A stretch of 64,000 nucleotides of DNA from NCBI GenBank assembly GCA_963576735.1, contig OY755176.1, positions 9,223,423 to 9,287,422 on the forward strand. Direction: 5' to 3'. The notes under the pieces were generated by a model. The model was not told where the DNA came from and made no database searches. It saw only the letters and a program-made list of their open reading frames with translations. The stretch comes from Bedellia somnulentella. Its lineage: Eukaryota; Arthropoda; Insecta; Lepidoptera; Bedelliidae. The position numbers and the translations under genes are program-made. This document shows positions 35,519 through 45,380 of the stretch, in pieces (positions within the stretch are counted from its first letter, which is position 1; the number at the start of each line of letters is the position of its first letter).

Positions 35519-35660
35519 CTAGCTTCTTGCCCGCGACTACGTCCCCGTGGACTACATTTTTTGCATCTGATTTACATTCAAAATACCAAAACACTATCTT
35601 AACTTCTGTTTTTTTATATTTTTATTCCCTCGGGCGTTGTAACAGACATAAAGAACATTG
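35519..35660 (-). mobile_element. Helitron 3' terminus fragment
   Basis: On minus the sequence ends GTAGTCGCGGGCAAGAAG then CTAG (35522-35519) followed by T. The other end is undefined. Confidence 0.55.
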
Positions 35661-35671
35661 AGACTTTTTAT

Positions 35672-35794
35672 GTGATTATTGGGCGATGCAATTGGAGACC
35701 CATTTGACTTTTTCCCCATTCAACTTCTAAAAGTGGATAAGGAATTGCTATCTATGAAGCTGTGGCTACCCTTTTTTGGGATTTATAGTCGTCA
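35672..35794 (+). mobile_element. SINE B 3' part, interrupted at its tail
   Basis: GGGCGATGCAATTGGAGACC through GGGATTTATAGTCGTCA. The expected GAGTATATG tail is replaced by the MITE starting at 35797. Confidence 0.65.
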
Positions 35795-35796
35795 TA

Positions 35797-36309
35797 CCGT
35801 AGTCAAAACTGTACATTCAAGAAAAAAAAAAACCGGTGGAATATGTTTAATTTTCGATACTGAAGCCAAATTTGCGCTTTTTGAAAAGTATCTAGTAGTC
35901 ATACTATTGACAAACAATTAAATTGACATTTATTTTGATGAAAATGAATGAAACCCTTATTTTTTCCAAAAAGAAAATTAATGAAGAGTCTGCTTAAGTC
36001 GTCCGATGAAAAAATGAATCGTGTAAATATGGAGAGCCCTATAAAAGTTATGTTATTTTTATGATCCTGTGGGAACCTGAATAAATTCGGGATAAATGAT
36101 ATCCTATATGTTGGCCAGGTGTATAAGCTACATTCGTACCAAATTTGATCAAGATTTGCCTGGTAGAATTAACGTGATGATCGGATATACAGACAGACAG
36201 ACAGACAGACATTTTTTTCAAAAAGCGCAAATTTTGCATCAGTATCGAAAATTTAATATATTCCATCGGTTTTTTATTTTTTTTCTTCAATGTACAGTTT
36301 TGACCTCGG
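35797..36309. mobile_element. Long-TIR MITE with TA target
   Basis: Ends are inverted over about 90 bases: AGTCAAAACTGTACATTCAA near 35800 and, on minus, GGTCAAAACTGTACATTGAA near 36305. TA lies on both sides (35795-35796, 36310-36311), as in Tc1/mariner elements. A (GACA)n run lies at 36190-36210. No transposase is present. Confidence 0.75.
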
Positions 36310-36311
36310 TA

Positions 36312-37620
36312 CAGTCTTATTATAGTATAGAATAGTATAAAAATAGTATATAATAGATAACAATATAGCTGACAAAAAATGTTTATCACTTTGATCAATG
36401 ACATTACACACACAACGTAATTTCATAACCTTTAGCTTTCTGTATTATTTTTGAAAATATTTTCCACAATTGAAAATAATTTACATCGCAGCAGGCCACC
36501 TCATTTTAAATAGCCGATTATAACTTCCCAAATTATATAATAGTGGGTCACGCTCAGTATAAAGCGGTGAAGCATGTCACGCTACCCTTGGCGCCCACCC
36601 AGTGTGTTATAAAAATGTCTAAAAGCCTTGTTAATAGAGATAATAAATATCCTTACAACTTTTGTCTTTCTAATATATTGGCTTATAAATTGTTTGAGAA
36701 TTTTCACGGAACTTACAGTTGCTTTTGAAAAAGTTGAGTTAGATGAAAGTTTTTCGTTTTACTAAAGAAAATTTTAGAAACATTTGATATTTTTAGATTG
36801 TTTTATAATGTGTGTTGCAGTAAATAAAATACTGCGCTTATTAAGTTTCTCATTTTCATATTTAATACTTATTAAATATTATAACTACATAACAGGTAAC
36901 TATGGAATATTATGATCATTGACTTTAAAACATTCCGCTAAAAGGGTTGGTTGTTTTGCATGTCTATGAAATAGTTCATTTGTTGTTATAATGAATTCAA
37001 TTTAAATGTATTCCAATGGTTATTCTATGTTCTCTGTTTGTTTGGTTAATTGTCTGTTTAATATTTGATTGATATAAATTATACATATCATGCTACATTT
37101 TAACAAGACCGTGAAGGCTCGATTGGCATTATAAGGAAACTAAATTGATTGAATAATCTGCGTACATAAAGTATAAAATAATGTGGTTGTTCAGTTTTAA
37201 ATAATACAAAATTTAAAGGCTTTTATATCCCACGCGTTTCTTTTACCTTATTTAATTGAACATAAGAGACACTCATTTACTCATACTCTCAGAATTAACA
37301 GGATAGCGAAGTAATGCCCTTATATGAATAAAATATATTCAGTCTTTAATAAACGGGTCCATATTGGCTCCCATAAAATTCTAAATCATATTTGTTGTCT
37401 TACTAACTATTAGTGTTCAGAATAATCACTCTTCATAATTTTATTTTTAATACTTTCTTTATTCATACAATTTTAATAATAACAACGGAAGTCATAACAG
37501 TTAGTAATCATATATTTTTTATTTATACTGTTACAACCAAGAACCTTTTTAAAACTATATTTTTTCAAGAACTTTTTTCTTTATAACATTCAATGGTCAT
37601 GGTTCAATTTATTGATAATA
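36312..37620. other. No gene recognised
   Basis: AT-rich sequence, stops in all frames, no repeat family seen. Confidence 0.5.
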
Positions 37621-37624
37621 TTGT

Positions 37625-37870
37625 TACTACGATAAACAGGCAAGCATGCATGCAAATAGGCATGAATCATGCATGTAAGGTGCTCGCTCCGCTGCGCTTC
37701 GCTCGCTCCTTTTATACATAATCTAATCTAACCTAACCTAACTAATGTGACCTAACTTTTCTTTGCCTGCGATCAGCCCAAGCAGGGGGCGCAACTCCCC
37801 TGCACCCCCTTTACATGCAACCAAGCTTCAAGCATGCAAACAAGCAAACAAATATGGATAAAACACATAT
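37625..37870 (-). mobile_element. Core of hAT-like family G
   Basis: Reverse complement of the GC-rich core in the copies at 53395-55034 and 60856-61783: CCTAACCTAACCTAA-type repeats, CTCGCTCCGCTGCGCTTCGC, AGCAGGGGGCGCAACTCCCC and CATGCATGC runs. The terminal GGTAACA repeats are not recognised, so the copy is partial or diverged. Confidence 0.65.
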
Positions 37871-37946
37871 AATTAATAATATTTTTTTAAATATTAGACT
37901 ATAAAACATTTATGAATATTATAGTTATTTCATTGTTATGTTATAA

Positions 37947-38452
37947 CATAACATAAACGTTCACGCCGAATATCCCCGAAGGGGTTGGCAGAGGTACTAA
38001 TACTTCTGAACATCACGTGACTTTGTCACCTGTATAGGTAGCATGAGGCGTGTGAGAGCGTAGATGTCACGTGAGAAGTGAGGTACTGACAGATGTTGTA
38101 TGAACAATCTGTCAGTTTCTCACTTCTCACGCGACATACACGCTCTCACACGCCTCATGCTACGGGGGCTGGTGTTCAGAGTACTCACGTTTTGCCTCCG
38201 TACCCAGACAGTGTACTCATGTGATAGGGGGCAGGCCTATCGCCGTTTTGTACGAATACACTGTCACATGACTAAGTACAACTCAGCCATGTGGGTTTCC
38301 TCACGATGTTTTCCCTCACCGTTAACAACCATGATAAATTAACCTCACATATGTCTTTAGAAAAGACAAATTGGTGTAGGCCCGACCCAGGATTTGAACA
38401 CTAGTCGTTTGCACGATAACCGAGTGTTCTACCCACTGGGCTATCACGGTTG
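37947..38452 (-). mobile_element. SINE A interrupted by a hairpin insert
   Basis: The SINE A 3' end begins at 37947 and its head ends near 38452 (ACCGTGATAGCCCAGTGGG on minus). The body is broken after GTCACCTG by 38033-38172 and resumes with GTGTTCAGAG. Confidence 0.85.
38033..38172. mobile_element. Fold-back insert (hairpin MITE) in SINE A
   Basis: The arms GTAGCATGAGGCGTGTGAGA (from 38038) and its reverse complement (ending 38162) form a ~55-base imperfect stem with a short centre. Comparison with intact SINE A copies gives an insert of about 140 bases, with CTG at both edges as a possible duplication. Confidence 0.8.
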
Positions 38453-38454
38453 CT

Positions 38455-39129
38455 ATGTTATAATGTTATATAATATTTTTATATACAGAACGTCCATAGA
38501 AATCGAAACTTGACCATATTTGCCTTGTCAATTTCAGGAAACAAAACTATAGACATATAACATTAATGACAAAACGAGGAAAAACCACTGACATACTACC
38601 TGCCTGCTGGCCAGTTGTCACTGTCGCTATCACTTAGTCACCGATTCATTTGCACTTGGTTATTGAATTTGATGCGGAAGCGATACATATGTACGTTAAG
38701 ATATATGCTGCGATATATCTTGGTGCTTCTTCTTTTCACGAAAACCTTCCAAAGTACCGTTACTACCGTAAGTGATATTTTACTTTAATTTTTGATGTTT
38801 AAAAAATGTTACTATTACACACATTTGTATCAGAACCGTACAATAATATTGTAGCTAAAACGATACTCAATTAAAATTCTTACTTTGTTAAAGAAAAATA
38901 CAACATCACAGCACAATATATTGTGTTTCAATACAGGCTCTCTAGTTAACCCTTACTAATGTGATATGGTCATTTGTTATTATCTGTGATAGTGGCCAGA
39001 ACATATCTGTGCCTTCAGGAGATCATCTTACTTCATTGATAATCAGATACATGCGATATCTTATCAAACAGGGTTCAATCTTAAAACATTTACAAATTAA
39101 GTTTGTGAATTACTCTCTTATTACAAAAT
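38455..39129. other. No gene recognised
   Basis: No coding or repeat signal that I can support. Confidence 0.5.
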
Positions 39130-39600
39130 ATACATGCTTATATTCACGCCATTAGTTAATATAGACTATAGACGTACACTACGAAACTTTGTACGATCCT
39201 GACAAACCTCTCTAGCTTCGTGTGAATCCATCAATTTTCTCATACATGGTCTTTGATTCTTCAAACTTTCGACGCCTGCCTTTTTGAGCACACTCGTTAT
39301 TTGCTCCAAATGTGTCTTCAGATGTTGTCCTCTACTAATATTACCATTCACATCAGCTCTATTAATCTCTTTCACCAATTTCCTATCATCCATCCTTTTT
39401 ATGTTGCCAAACCATCTTAACATTCCCTTTTCTATCTGTTTTACAATGTCATCTTTCATACCGCACCTTTCACGTATCCCGCTATTTCTCACTCGATCGC
39501 ATAATCTAACATCACAAACTTTTCCGAGAAACCTCATTTCTACTGCATTTACTCTGCTTTCATGCTTCTCCTGCCACACCCAACATTCGTTGCCTCTTCT
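39130..39600 (-). pseudogene. LINE C C-terminal coding fragment
   Basis: Minus open frame (39166-39579) reads WQEKHESRVNAVEMRFLGK, VCDVRLCDRVRNSGIRERCG, KQIEKGMLRWFGNIKRMDD, KEINRADVNGNISRG and CMRKLMDSHEAREVCQDRTK. It matches 48315-48758 nearly end to end, and its 3' tail is worn. Confidence 0.82.
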
Positions 39601-39644
39601 ATTAATTTGTAATGAAGTTATTACTGTAGTTTACTCCGAGCAAC

Positions 39645-39860
39645 ACTCTCAACATGATACAAGGGCCTTATCACAAGGTCCAGAGTCGCTCAAAGAGTGA
39701 TGGGTAGGGCTATGTTAGGAGTTTCAATACGTGATTGTATGAGGATATCTGTAGAAGAACCGGGGGAACTGTCGCATCCCAAAAAGCAAAAAATTAACTT
39801 TTTAGGTTACCCCTTGAAGAGTAGAACACTCTATATCAGAGAGATAGACAGACGGACAAG
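39645..39860 (+). pseudogene. Possible CR1-type LINE fragment
   Basis: GRAMLGVSIRDCMR followed by a frame with EIDRRTRH resembles the 'ERAMLGVSLRDRIRNEEIRRRT' type of block common in LINE C-termini. The match is short. Confidence 0.4.
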
Positions 39861-39929
39861 ACATCCAGATTATTTCAGATCGTGCTCCACACGGTCTACC
39901 TCTAGGCAATACAAACAATACAACTAATC

Positions 39930-40883
39930 CTTAAATATGATACATAAAAACTGATTAATATTTTAAATACCTGTTTATTAAAAAATATTTCGTAGCAAAA
40001 TTTAATAAGGTTGTTTGCAGATGAGTGACATCATAATTAAAATAGCTTTGTTTAGTCATTAGGGGATGTAATGCCAAAAAGTTGAGCATTAGCGTAGCAG
40101 CGTTAATAGGGAGAAGTCACCGTAGTGATGCTCCATTCCGTTATTTTTTAGGTAAATTATATCGACATAAATATTCATTTGAATATTACTTTGACAAAGA
40201 TTTTTTATAAATATTTATTTTATAATAGGTAGGGTAAAATTAAAAAGCATGTATGACTATTTCAATAAAAATACAAAATCAATTTGAAGATATGTAAAAT
40301 TGTATCACATGACTGTACCATCAAAACAATAAAGTAAACACAAATAAATAAACATACTATTAAACAAAAAACAGTAATTAAAATTTATCGATATATTAAA
40401 ACTATGAAGACACTGCTTGACTCATTTCTTTCTTTTGAAATTAAAATAAATGAGCTAATTTGTGTAAAAGAACATTTAAAGAGGGCGTGTTTTGTTTTGT
40501 CAGCATAAATTAATTTATAAAAGTTTGCTGACTTGAATAAAGATTTCATGAGAATTAAGGAAATGTTGATAATTAGATTTTAACAAGTCTCGGTTCCATT
40601 GTTGCTATGTTTCCTTCTCTTTGGAGAGCAGCTAATCTTGAAATATATTTTTGATTGCTTTTTCATATTAATAGTATTTTTATATTCTTGATGGTTTAGT
40701 ATCCAAATGTATATGTTTGTATGAGTGTTCAAATTGTCTGCATTTTCATTTTATTTTCATTTTATATAATGTTCTATAAATGGATAAACCTACATTTCGC
40801 ATTGAATATAAAGATGGTTATCACATCTATCATAATCACATTAAGTGCATTTTGTTTATTAATTTGCATTTCCGTCTATTTAA
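39930..40883. other. No gene recognised
   Basis: AT-rich. A hydrophobic open frame at 40721-40981 overlaps the start of a SINE B fragment and has no family resemblance. Confidence 0.5.
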
Positions 40884-41033
40884 TTTTTGGGGACCCATCA
40901 ACAACGATACTTTATTTCTACCATCTTGCGCCCTATCAACTTCTAAATGTGGTTGACGAGTTTCTAACCATGAAGGTCTGATTTCTCTTTTTTGGGACTT
41001 AAGGCCGTGAGTATATAATGCTTTGTATGTATG
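40884..41033 (+). mobile_element. SINE B 3' part, worn
   Basis: TTTTTGGGGACCCATCAACA to GGGACTTAAGGCCGTGAGTA and a TATG-type tail. Confidence 0.65.
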
Positions 41034-41082
41034 TCAATTTTTATTTTGTATTTTTGTTGTAGATTTTGTTGCTGTATAGATA

Positions 41083-42019
41083 CCAGGCCACTCAGAAAAT
41101 ATTGCGAAAAAAGGTTTTAATGTATGAAACACTGGCTGGTTGTAATGTATACTGAAAATATGAGTCTTTATAAATAAAAAAAGGTACGTTCCAATTTTAA
41201 AATTTCCCTCTTTATTTTTTACGAGCCATTCGTGTCTGACTAAAAATGAATCTGAGCCGGGAACATTTTCGCGCTATGATTTTTTACGATTTCAAATGTC
41301 GCTTAAAACCAGACGAATCATACGATAGACTTCAAATGGCGTTTATGGATGTAGGGCCTTCCAAGGCAACCGTGTATCGTTGGTATAACGAATTCAAGCG
41401 TGGTCGATTAACTTTGCGGGATGAAGAAAGATGTGGTCACCCTCTAACGGCTGTTACGGATGAAAACGTGGTGGAAGTGAAAAATTTAATTCATGACAAT
41501 AGGCGTATAACGTATCTAGAGATTCAACACATTATGCAGATTGGATCGGGAAGCGTTCATGAGATTTTACACGAACATCTTCACGTGAGATCACACATCA
41601 TCTTTGATGCTGGCTCGTCTCGGCGTGTTTACGCCATCGTTACAGGTGATGAGTCCTGGATTTATCAATACGGTCCAGAAACGAAGCGCCAGTCTACGGT
41701 TTGGGTATTTCAAAACGAAGCGACCCCTACCAAAGTGAAGAGATCTAGAAGCGGTGGGAAGATTTTGATCGCAAGTTTTTTGAATATGACTGGCTATTTG
41801 GTGTCAATTCCTTTACAAGATCAAAAAAGTATTAACGCAGACTGGTATACTACTAAATGCTTGCCAGTAATTTTCTCAAAAAAGTGTTTCGAAAACTGGT
41901 TTAGACGTATGAAACTTTGTATAAATGCTGGTGGAGAGTACTTTGAAAAGATTTAATAAAAACATTTTTACCCATAGAACATTTTTTTTATTTTCGCAAA
42001 ATTTTCTGAGTGTCCCACG
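41083..42019 (+). mobile_element. Internally deleted mariner
   Basis: 937 bases between TA dinucleotides (41081-41082 and 42020-42021). Inverted ends contain CACTCAGAAAAT and GCGAAAA on both sides. Shorter than a 1.3-kb mariner because parts of the transposase are missing. Confidence 0.85.
41246..41956 (+). CDS. Mariner transposase remnant, open but missing two catalytic motifs
   Basis: 236-aa open frame starting MNLSREHFRAMIFYDFKCRL. The N-terminal helix-turn-helix region is well kept (KATVYRWYNEFKRGRLTLRD, RRITYLEIQHIMQIGSGSVH). The first catalytic motif TGDESWIYQYGPETKRQS is present. The HHDN and PDLAPCD motifs are absent because KCLPVIF jumps directly to the C-terminal FENWFRRMKLCINAGGEYFE. 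A linker deletion also precedes TGDES. Both deletions keep the frame open. It cannot be catalytic. It might still bind mariner ends if expressed, which is inference. Confidence 0.75.
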   Translation: MNLSREHFRAMIFYDFKCRLKPDESYDRLQMAFMDVGPSKATVYRWYNEFKRGRLTLRDEERCGHPLTAVTDENVVEVKNLIHDNRRITYLEIQHIMQIGSGSVHEILHEHLHVRSHIIFDAGSSRRVYAIVTGDESWIYQYGPETKRQSTVWVFQNEATPTKVKRSRSGGKILIASFLNMTGYLVSIPLQDQKSINADWYTTKCLPVIFSKKCFENWFRRMKLCINAGGEYFEKI

Positions 42020-42626
42020 TATATAAATTATTTATCTACTTGCAATACTAGCTAATTATTGTAATATTCCGAAGCATGCAGTATTCCTAAATAGTCCAAC
42101 GATTAAAATGAAGCCATTTCATTTACATACATACATACAAATACTCACGGCTACAAATCCCTTGAAGGGGTAGCCAGAGCTAGGGAACTATAAATTCCTC
42201 AGCCACTTTTGGAAGTTTCATGGGGAAAAGATGGTGAAATAAAGGTTGTTGGTTATGGGTCTCCAATCGCATCGCCCAAAAATCCCTTAAAAGCCCTAAA
42301 CCGTTAGTCGCCTCTTACCAAGGATACTCTACACTATGGATGGGCCCTGTGGTACTATATCTAAATAACGTTATGCGAATAATAATCATATCGCAACAGA
42401 AATATTCCATATGGCGTTTTCTCTTTCTAACCTGCCGAACTTAATCTTTTGCAAAAGAGAGCAATACATGTTTACATCTTGTTGTTTATTGTAAAATTTC
42501 GTCAAGACGTTACGATTATGATAGCGCGTACATAGATCGGCCATCTTAATCGCCATTTGATCTGTCAAGTTGCTTTGTAAACAAAAGTGTTGATTGTGTT
42601 TATTGTGTTTTGGACATTGATTAATC

Positions 42627-43159
42627 ATGCCCTGTTACTCTGTTAAAGATTGTGGCGCCCGTAATAGCGAAAATCAGCCTCGATTAACTTTGCACAAGTA
42701 AGTAATTATTTTCTTTTTTTTCACTTCGGTCAAGAGTATTTTTTTGGTTTATTTCATGCTTCCTCTATGTGATCAGAGAAAATTTCATGATCATTGTAAT
42801 ATTTTCGCCATAAAAGGCTTAGTTTTCATGATTTCTTCCAAAATTATTTCCTCTCATTGTTTACCTAGTAATGTGAAATACTGATCATTTAGTATTATCG
42901 ATGTTTTAATACTAGCAGATTCGGTTTAAGTTAGTTGGTTGGTTAACCTATTAAAAATCTAAATGCCTTCCAAAATGTAGGTAACATTCTTTTTATACTT
43001 TACACTTTTCTTCACATTTGTTACTTACGAGGCGGTTATTGAATACTAAAATTAAATAATTTCAGGTTCCCTTCAAGTAAAGCACGGAGAAGAAAGTGGC
43101 TTGATGGTATTGGCTTTGAAAATATAAACCAGCGGCATAAAATTGGCATTGCATTTTAA
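42627..43159 (+). CDS. THAP-domain-only protein, two exons
   Basis: Exon 1 is 42627-42697 (MPCYSVKDCGARNSENQPRL...) and exon 2 is 43066-43159, ending KIGIAF-stop. The intron (368 bases) has GTAAGT and TTTCAG borders and keeps frame across the split lysine codon. The product is about 54 aa: the first half of a C2CH THAP zinc finger with the CxxxxC pair, the HKFP motif and the conserved W (RRRKWLDGIGF). The second C..H pair is missing, so zinc binding is doubtful. In P elements the THAP domain binds transposon ends. A truncated THAP protein could be a remnant or a repressor-like product (inference). Confidence 0.65.
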
Positions 43160-43321
43160 AAAAAATGGTATGGAATATAAAAAAAAAAACACGAATAAAA
43201 AGGTTTCATTCAGACCGAGTTATAACAAATTGACGTTATTTAAAAATGAATAAATGTGACATTTTTAATTTAGTTACGTTGTTTTTTTAGTAGATATCGA
43301 TAGTTATGTATGTGTACGATC

Positions 43322-43512
43322 TTGCAATATAATTCAAGCACAGCATCAATATTTTGTGGTACGTGTTCGACAACCGATTTAAAGTCGTCCTTGAGCATAT
43401 GACACCCATGATTAATCTCACTGAACCACTGATCAATGCACTGCTTTTAACTTACCGCACGCCGAAAATCATTATAAATTATCGCTCGAAAATGTTCACG
43501 AGTTAAATCCAT
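43322..43512 (-). pseudogene. Mariner transposase N-terminal fragment inside the P-like element
   Basis: On minus from 43512: MDLTREHFRAIIYNDFRR, a stop, then QCIDQWFSEINHG and DAVLELYCKIVHIHNY. The first 18 residues match the start of the transposase at 41246 (MNLSREHFRAMIFYDFK). No terminal repeats of its own are recognised here. Confidence 0.65.
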
Positions 43513-43628
43513 GGTGATGATAGAAACGAAGGTTTAAAACTGGCGCTAAAATATCTGGATCTAAATTAAAAGTATTTGCCCACTGTCGAAATAAATTAAC
43601 TCTATATAAAACATTATTAAATAAACAT

Positions 43629-43818
43629 AATAAATAAAGGAAAGAAAAATTTCGACACAGGCGGGATTCGAACCCGCGACCTCGGGTATACGCCCCCGTC
43701 GCTCTTGCCAATTGAGCTACCGTGTCAATGCCTGTGTCGAAATTTTTCTTTCCTTTATTTATTCTTTATTTATTAGTAATAATCCCCACATGAGGTTTTC
43801 ATGAACAAAAAGATTTAA
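43629..43818 (-). mobile_element. Family D, shortest copy, TSD-flanked
   Basis: 16-bp perfect duplication ATTATTAAATAAACAT (43613-43628, 43819-43834). The 190 bases are nearly one long hairpin: AAAGAAAAATTTCGACACAG at left, its reverse complement at 43729-43760, with the tRNA-like block between, then the CCCCACATGAGG end. Confidence 0.85.
43654..43726 (-). repeat. tRNA-like cloverleaf, best copy
   Basis: 73 bases on minus. The acceptor GACACGG pairs with CCTGTGTC. The D stem GCTC/GAGC and T arm GCGGGTTCGAATCCCGC are perfect. The anticodon stem pairs only about four bases and no clear anticodon can be assigned. It is embedded in a retroposon, so likely a tRNA-derived module. Confidence 0.75.
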
Positions 43819-44088
43819 ATTATTAAATAAACATGTTGGCAAATTTATCGATATGTTTCTATTCTGATTCTTTATTGCATGATACAACCCTGGGTCAGCC
43901 ATTTTAATTGCCAATAGAACACGCCCCCTGTTACGCTCTAAGAGTATTTAGGGCCCATCCATAGTGTAGAGTATCCTTGCCTCTTTCTCGTACACCCACC
44001 GGCAGAAATGGGGTAGTGCAATTCTAAGCCGACACTACACAGCTAAATTACTTAATAGTCCAACGATTAAAATGAAGTCATTCCATTT

Positions 44089-45369
44089 GTGGTAATTTAT
44101 TACCAATCGCATAAAGAAAATACGTAAAGAAAATAACACTTCTCTAAAAAAATATTATTTTCTTTTTACAGAATTCTTACACAAGAAAGTGTAAGGGTTT
44201 CACTTGGTTTATTTGAACCTATTACCACACGAAAGAGCATTTAACACTGTATTTAATATACGTATAATAAATATAGTTTATCATTAAATGAAGTAATTGA
44301 CCCACGCAAAATTTGCCCCTTAGAAAAAACAAAGATAATAAGAAGCAAATTTAGCTGTTGCGGAAAACTTTTTAAGCTTCTTTTATATTTTCATTTTTTT
44401 CATTCTAGCATGCTCGGACACTTCAAACAGATCGAGCATAAATTATAACTTTACTTATAGACGGTAAATATTTATGCAATTCATTGAAGAACAAAGCAGT
44501 TTCCAGATTGTTATAACCAAAAAGTTACAACTTCATTAATAACGGTGTACTCCTATACCTATATAATTAATAATATATATATTTATATAATTAATGCTGT
44601 GTAGTGTCGGATTAGAATAGCACTTTCCAAAATTTTGTATTCTTGTGATGGCTTAGAATGAATATACCAAAACAAATTTACTTTTAATGATTACATTATA
44701 TACTCACTACGAGATGTTAATTACGTAGCTTAGACAAGTACGTAATATTTTAAGACGCAATAACTTAACTTAACTTAATCATTAACTTGGGACTGAATAA
44801 GTTAACAAACGACTCGGTATTAGGTACATGGTTAGTTAATTGTTTTTTCCCAACCTAACTAACAAAAGTGGAAGTTTTTTATAATATTGTAGGTCTAGCT
44901 GCCCTCATCGGGATTTATTTATGTTTCCACCTATGTATGTAATCATATTCTATATTACGTATATTGTAAACTTAATTTAAATGTGATTAACATAACATAT
45001 GAGTGATCCTCGGATTTTCTCTGTTTTGGCAGGAGGTACTTGATACCAGGTATGAATTAATTATGAAGTTTCGTAATTATTATTACTTCCTAACATTATC
45101 GCCGTCCATATGTTGATTTTATGAAAGATTTTACTAAGTGAGGGTATATTTATTCAGATGGAAATATTAACACTGTCCAATGCATCAGTATTATTGTGAA
45201 ACATTTTCATCGAAAAAGAGAGCCTATTGCACTAACGTTATGTCCCTATCTGATTTTAATTAATTTAGAGTTTTATAAATATTTTGAAGTACAATACTTG
45301 CTTTATAATGTCAAGTTGAGTAGTCATTTCATTTCATATTTTTACAAATTTATGCAATAAATCTGACAC
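44089..45369. other. No gene; SINE B head trace
   Basis: Only 44596-44626 (GCTGTGTAGTGTCGGATTAG) is recognised, as a SINE B head fragment on plus. The remainder is AT-rich and unassigned. Confidence 0.5.
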
Positions 45370-45380
45370 ATGGTATTACA

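Larger units (their letters stand above)
42319..43979 (+). mobile_element. P-superfamily-like transposon encoding only a THAP domain
   Basis: 1661 bases with 29-bp perfect terminal inverted repeats (42319-42347 and 43951-43979; outer bases CAAGGATACTCTACACTATG). The 8-bp duplication is CCTCTTAC / CCTCTTTC (42311-42318, 43980-43987). CA...TG ends, 8-bp duplication and a THAP exon point to the P superfamily; hAT cannot be excluded. It carries a mariner-like fragment (43322-43512) and a family D copy (43629-43818) inside. No transposase core is present. Confidence 0.8.
42125..44053 (-). mobile_element. SINE B split by a P-like element, 35-bp target duplication
   Basis: The tail side is 42125-42318 and the head side 43988-44053. 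Direct repeats of 35 bases (42090-42124 and 44054-44088, 33 identical) flank it. The body is broken exactly at CCTCTTAC by the element 42319-43979. Confidence 0.88.

Noticed and set aside
40721..40981. Membrane-protein-like 86-aa frame
   Set aside because: T-rich sequence gives hydrophobic residues, and its end overlaps a SINE B fragment.
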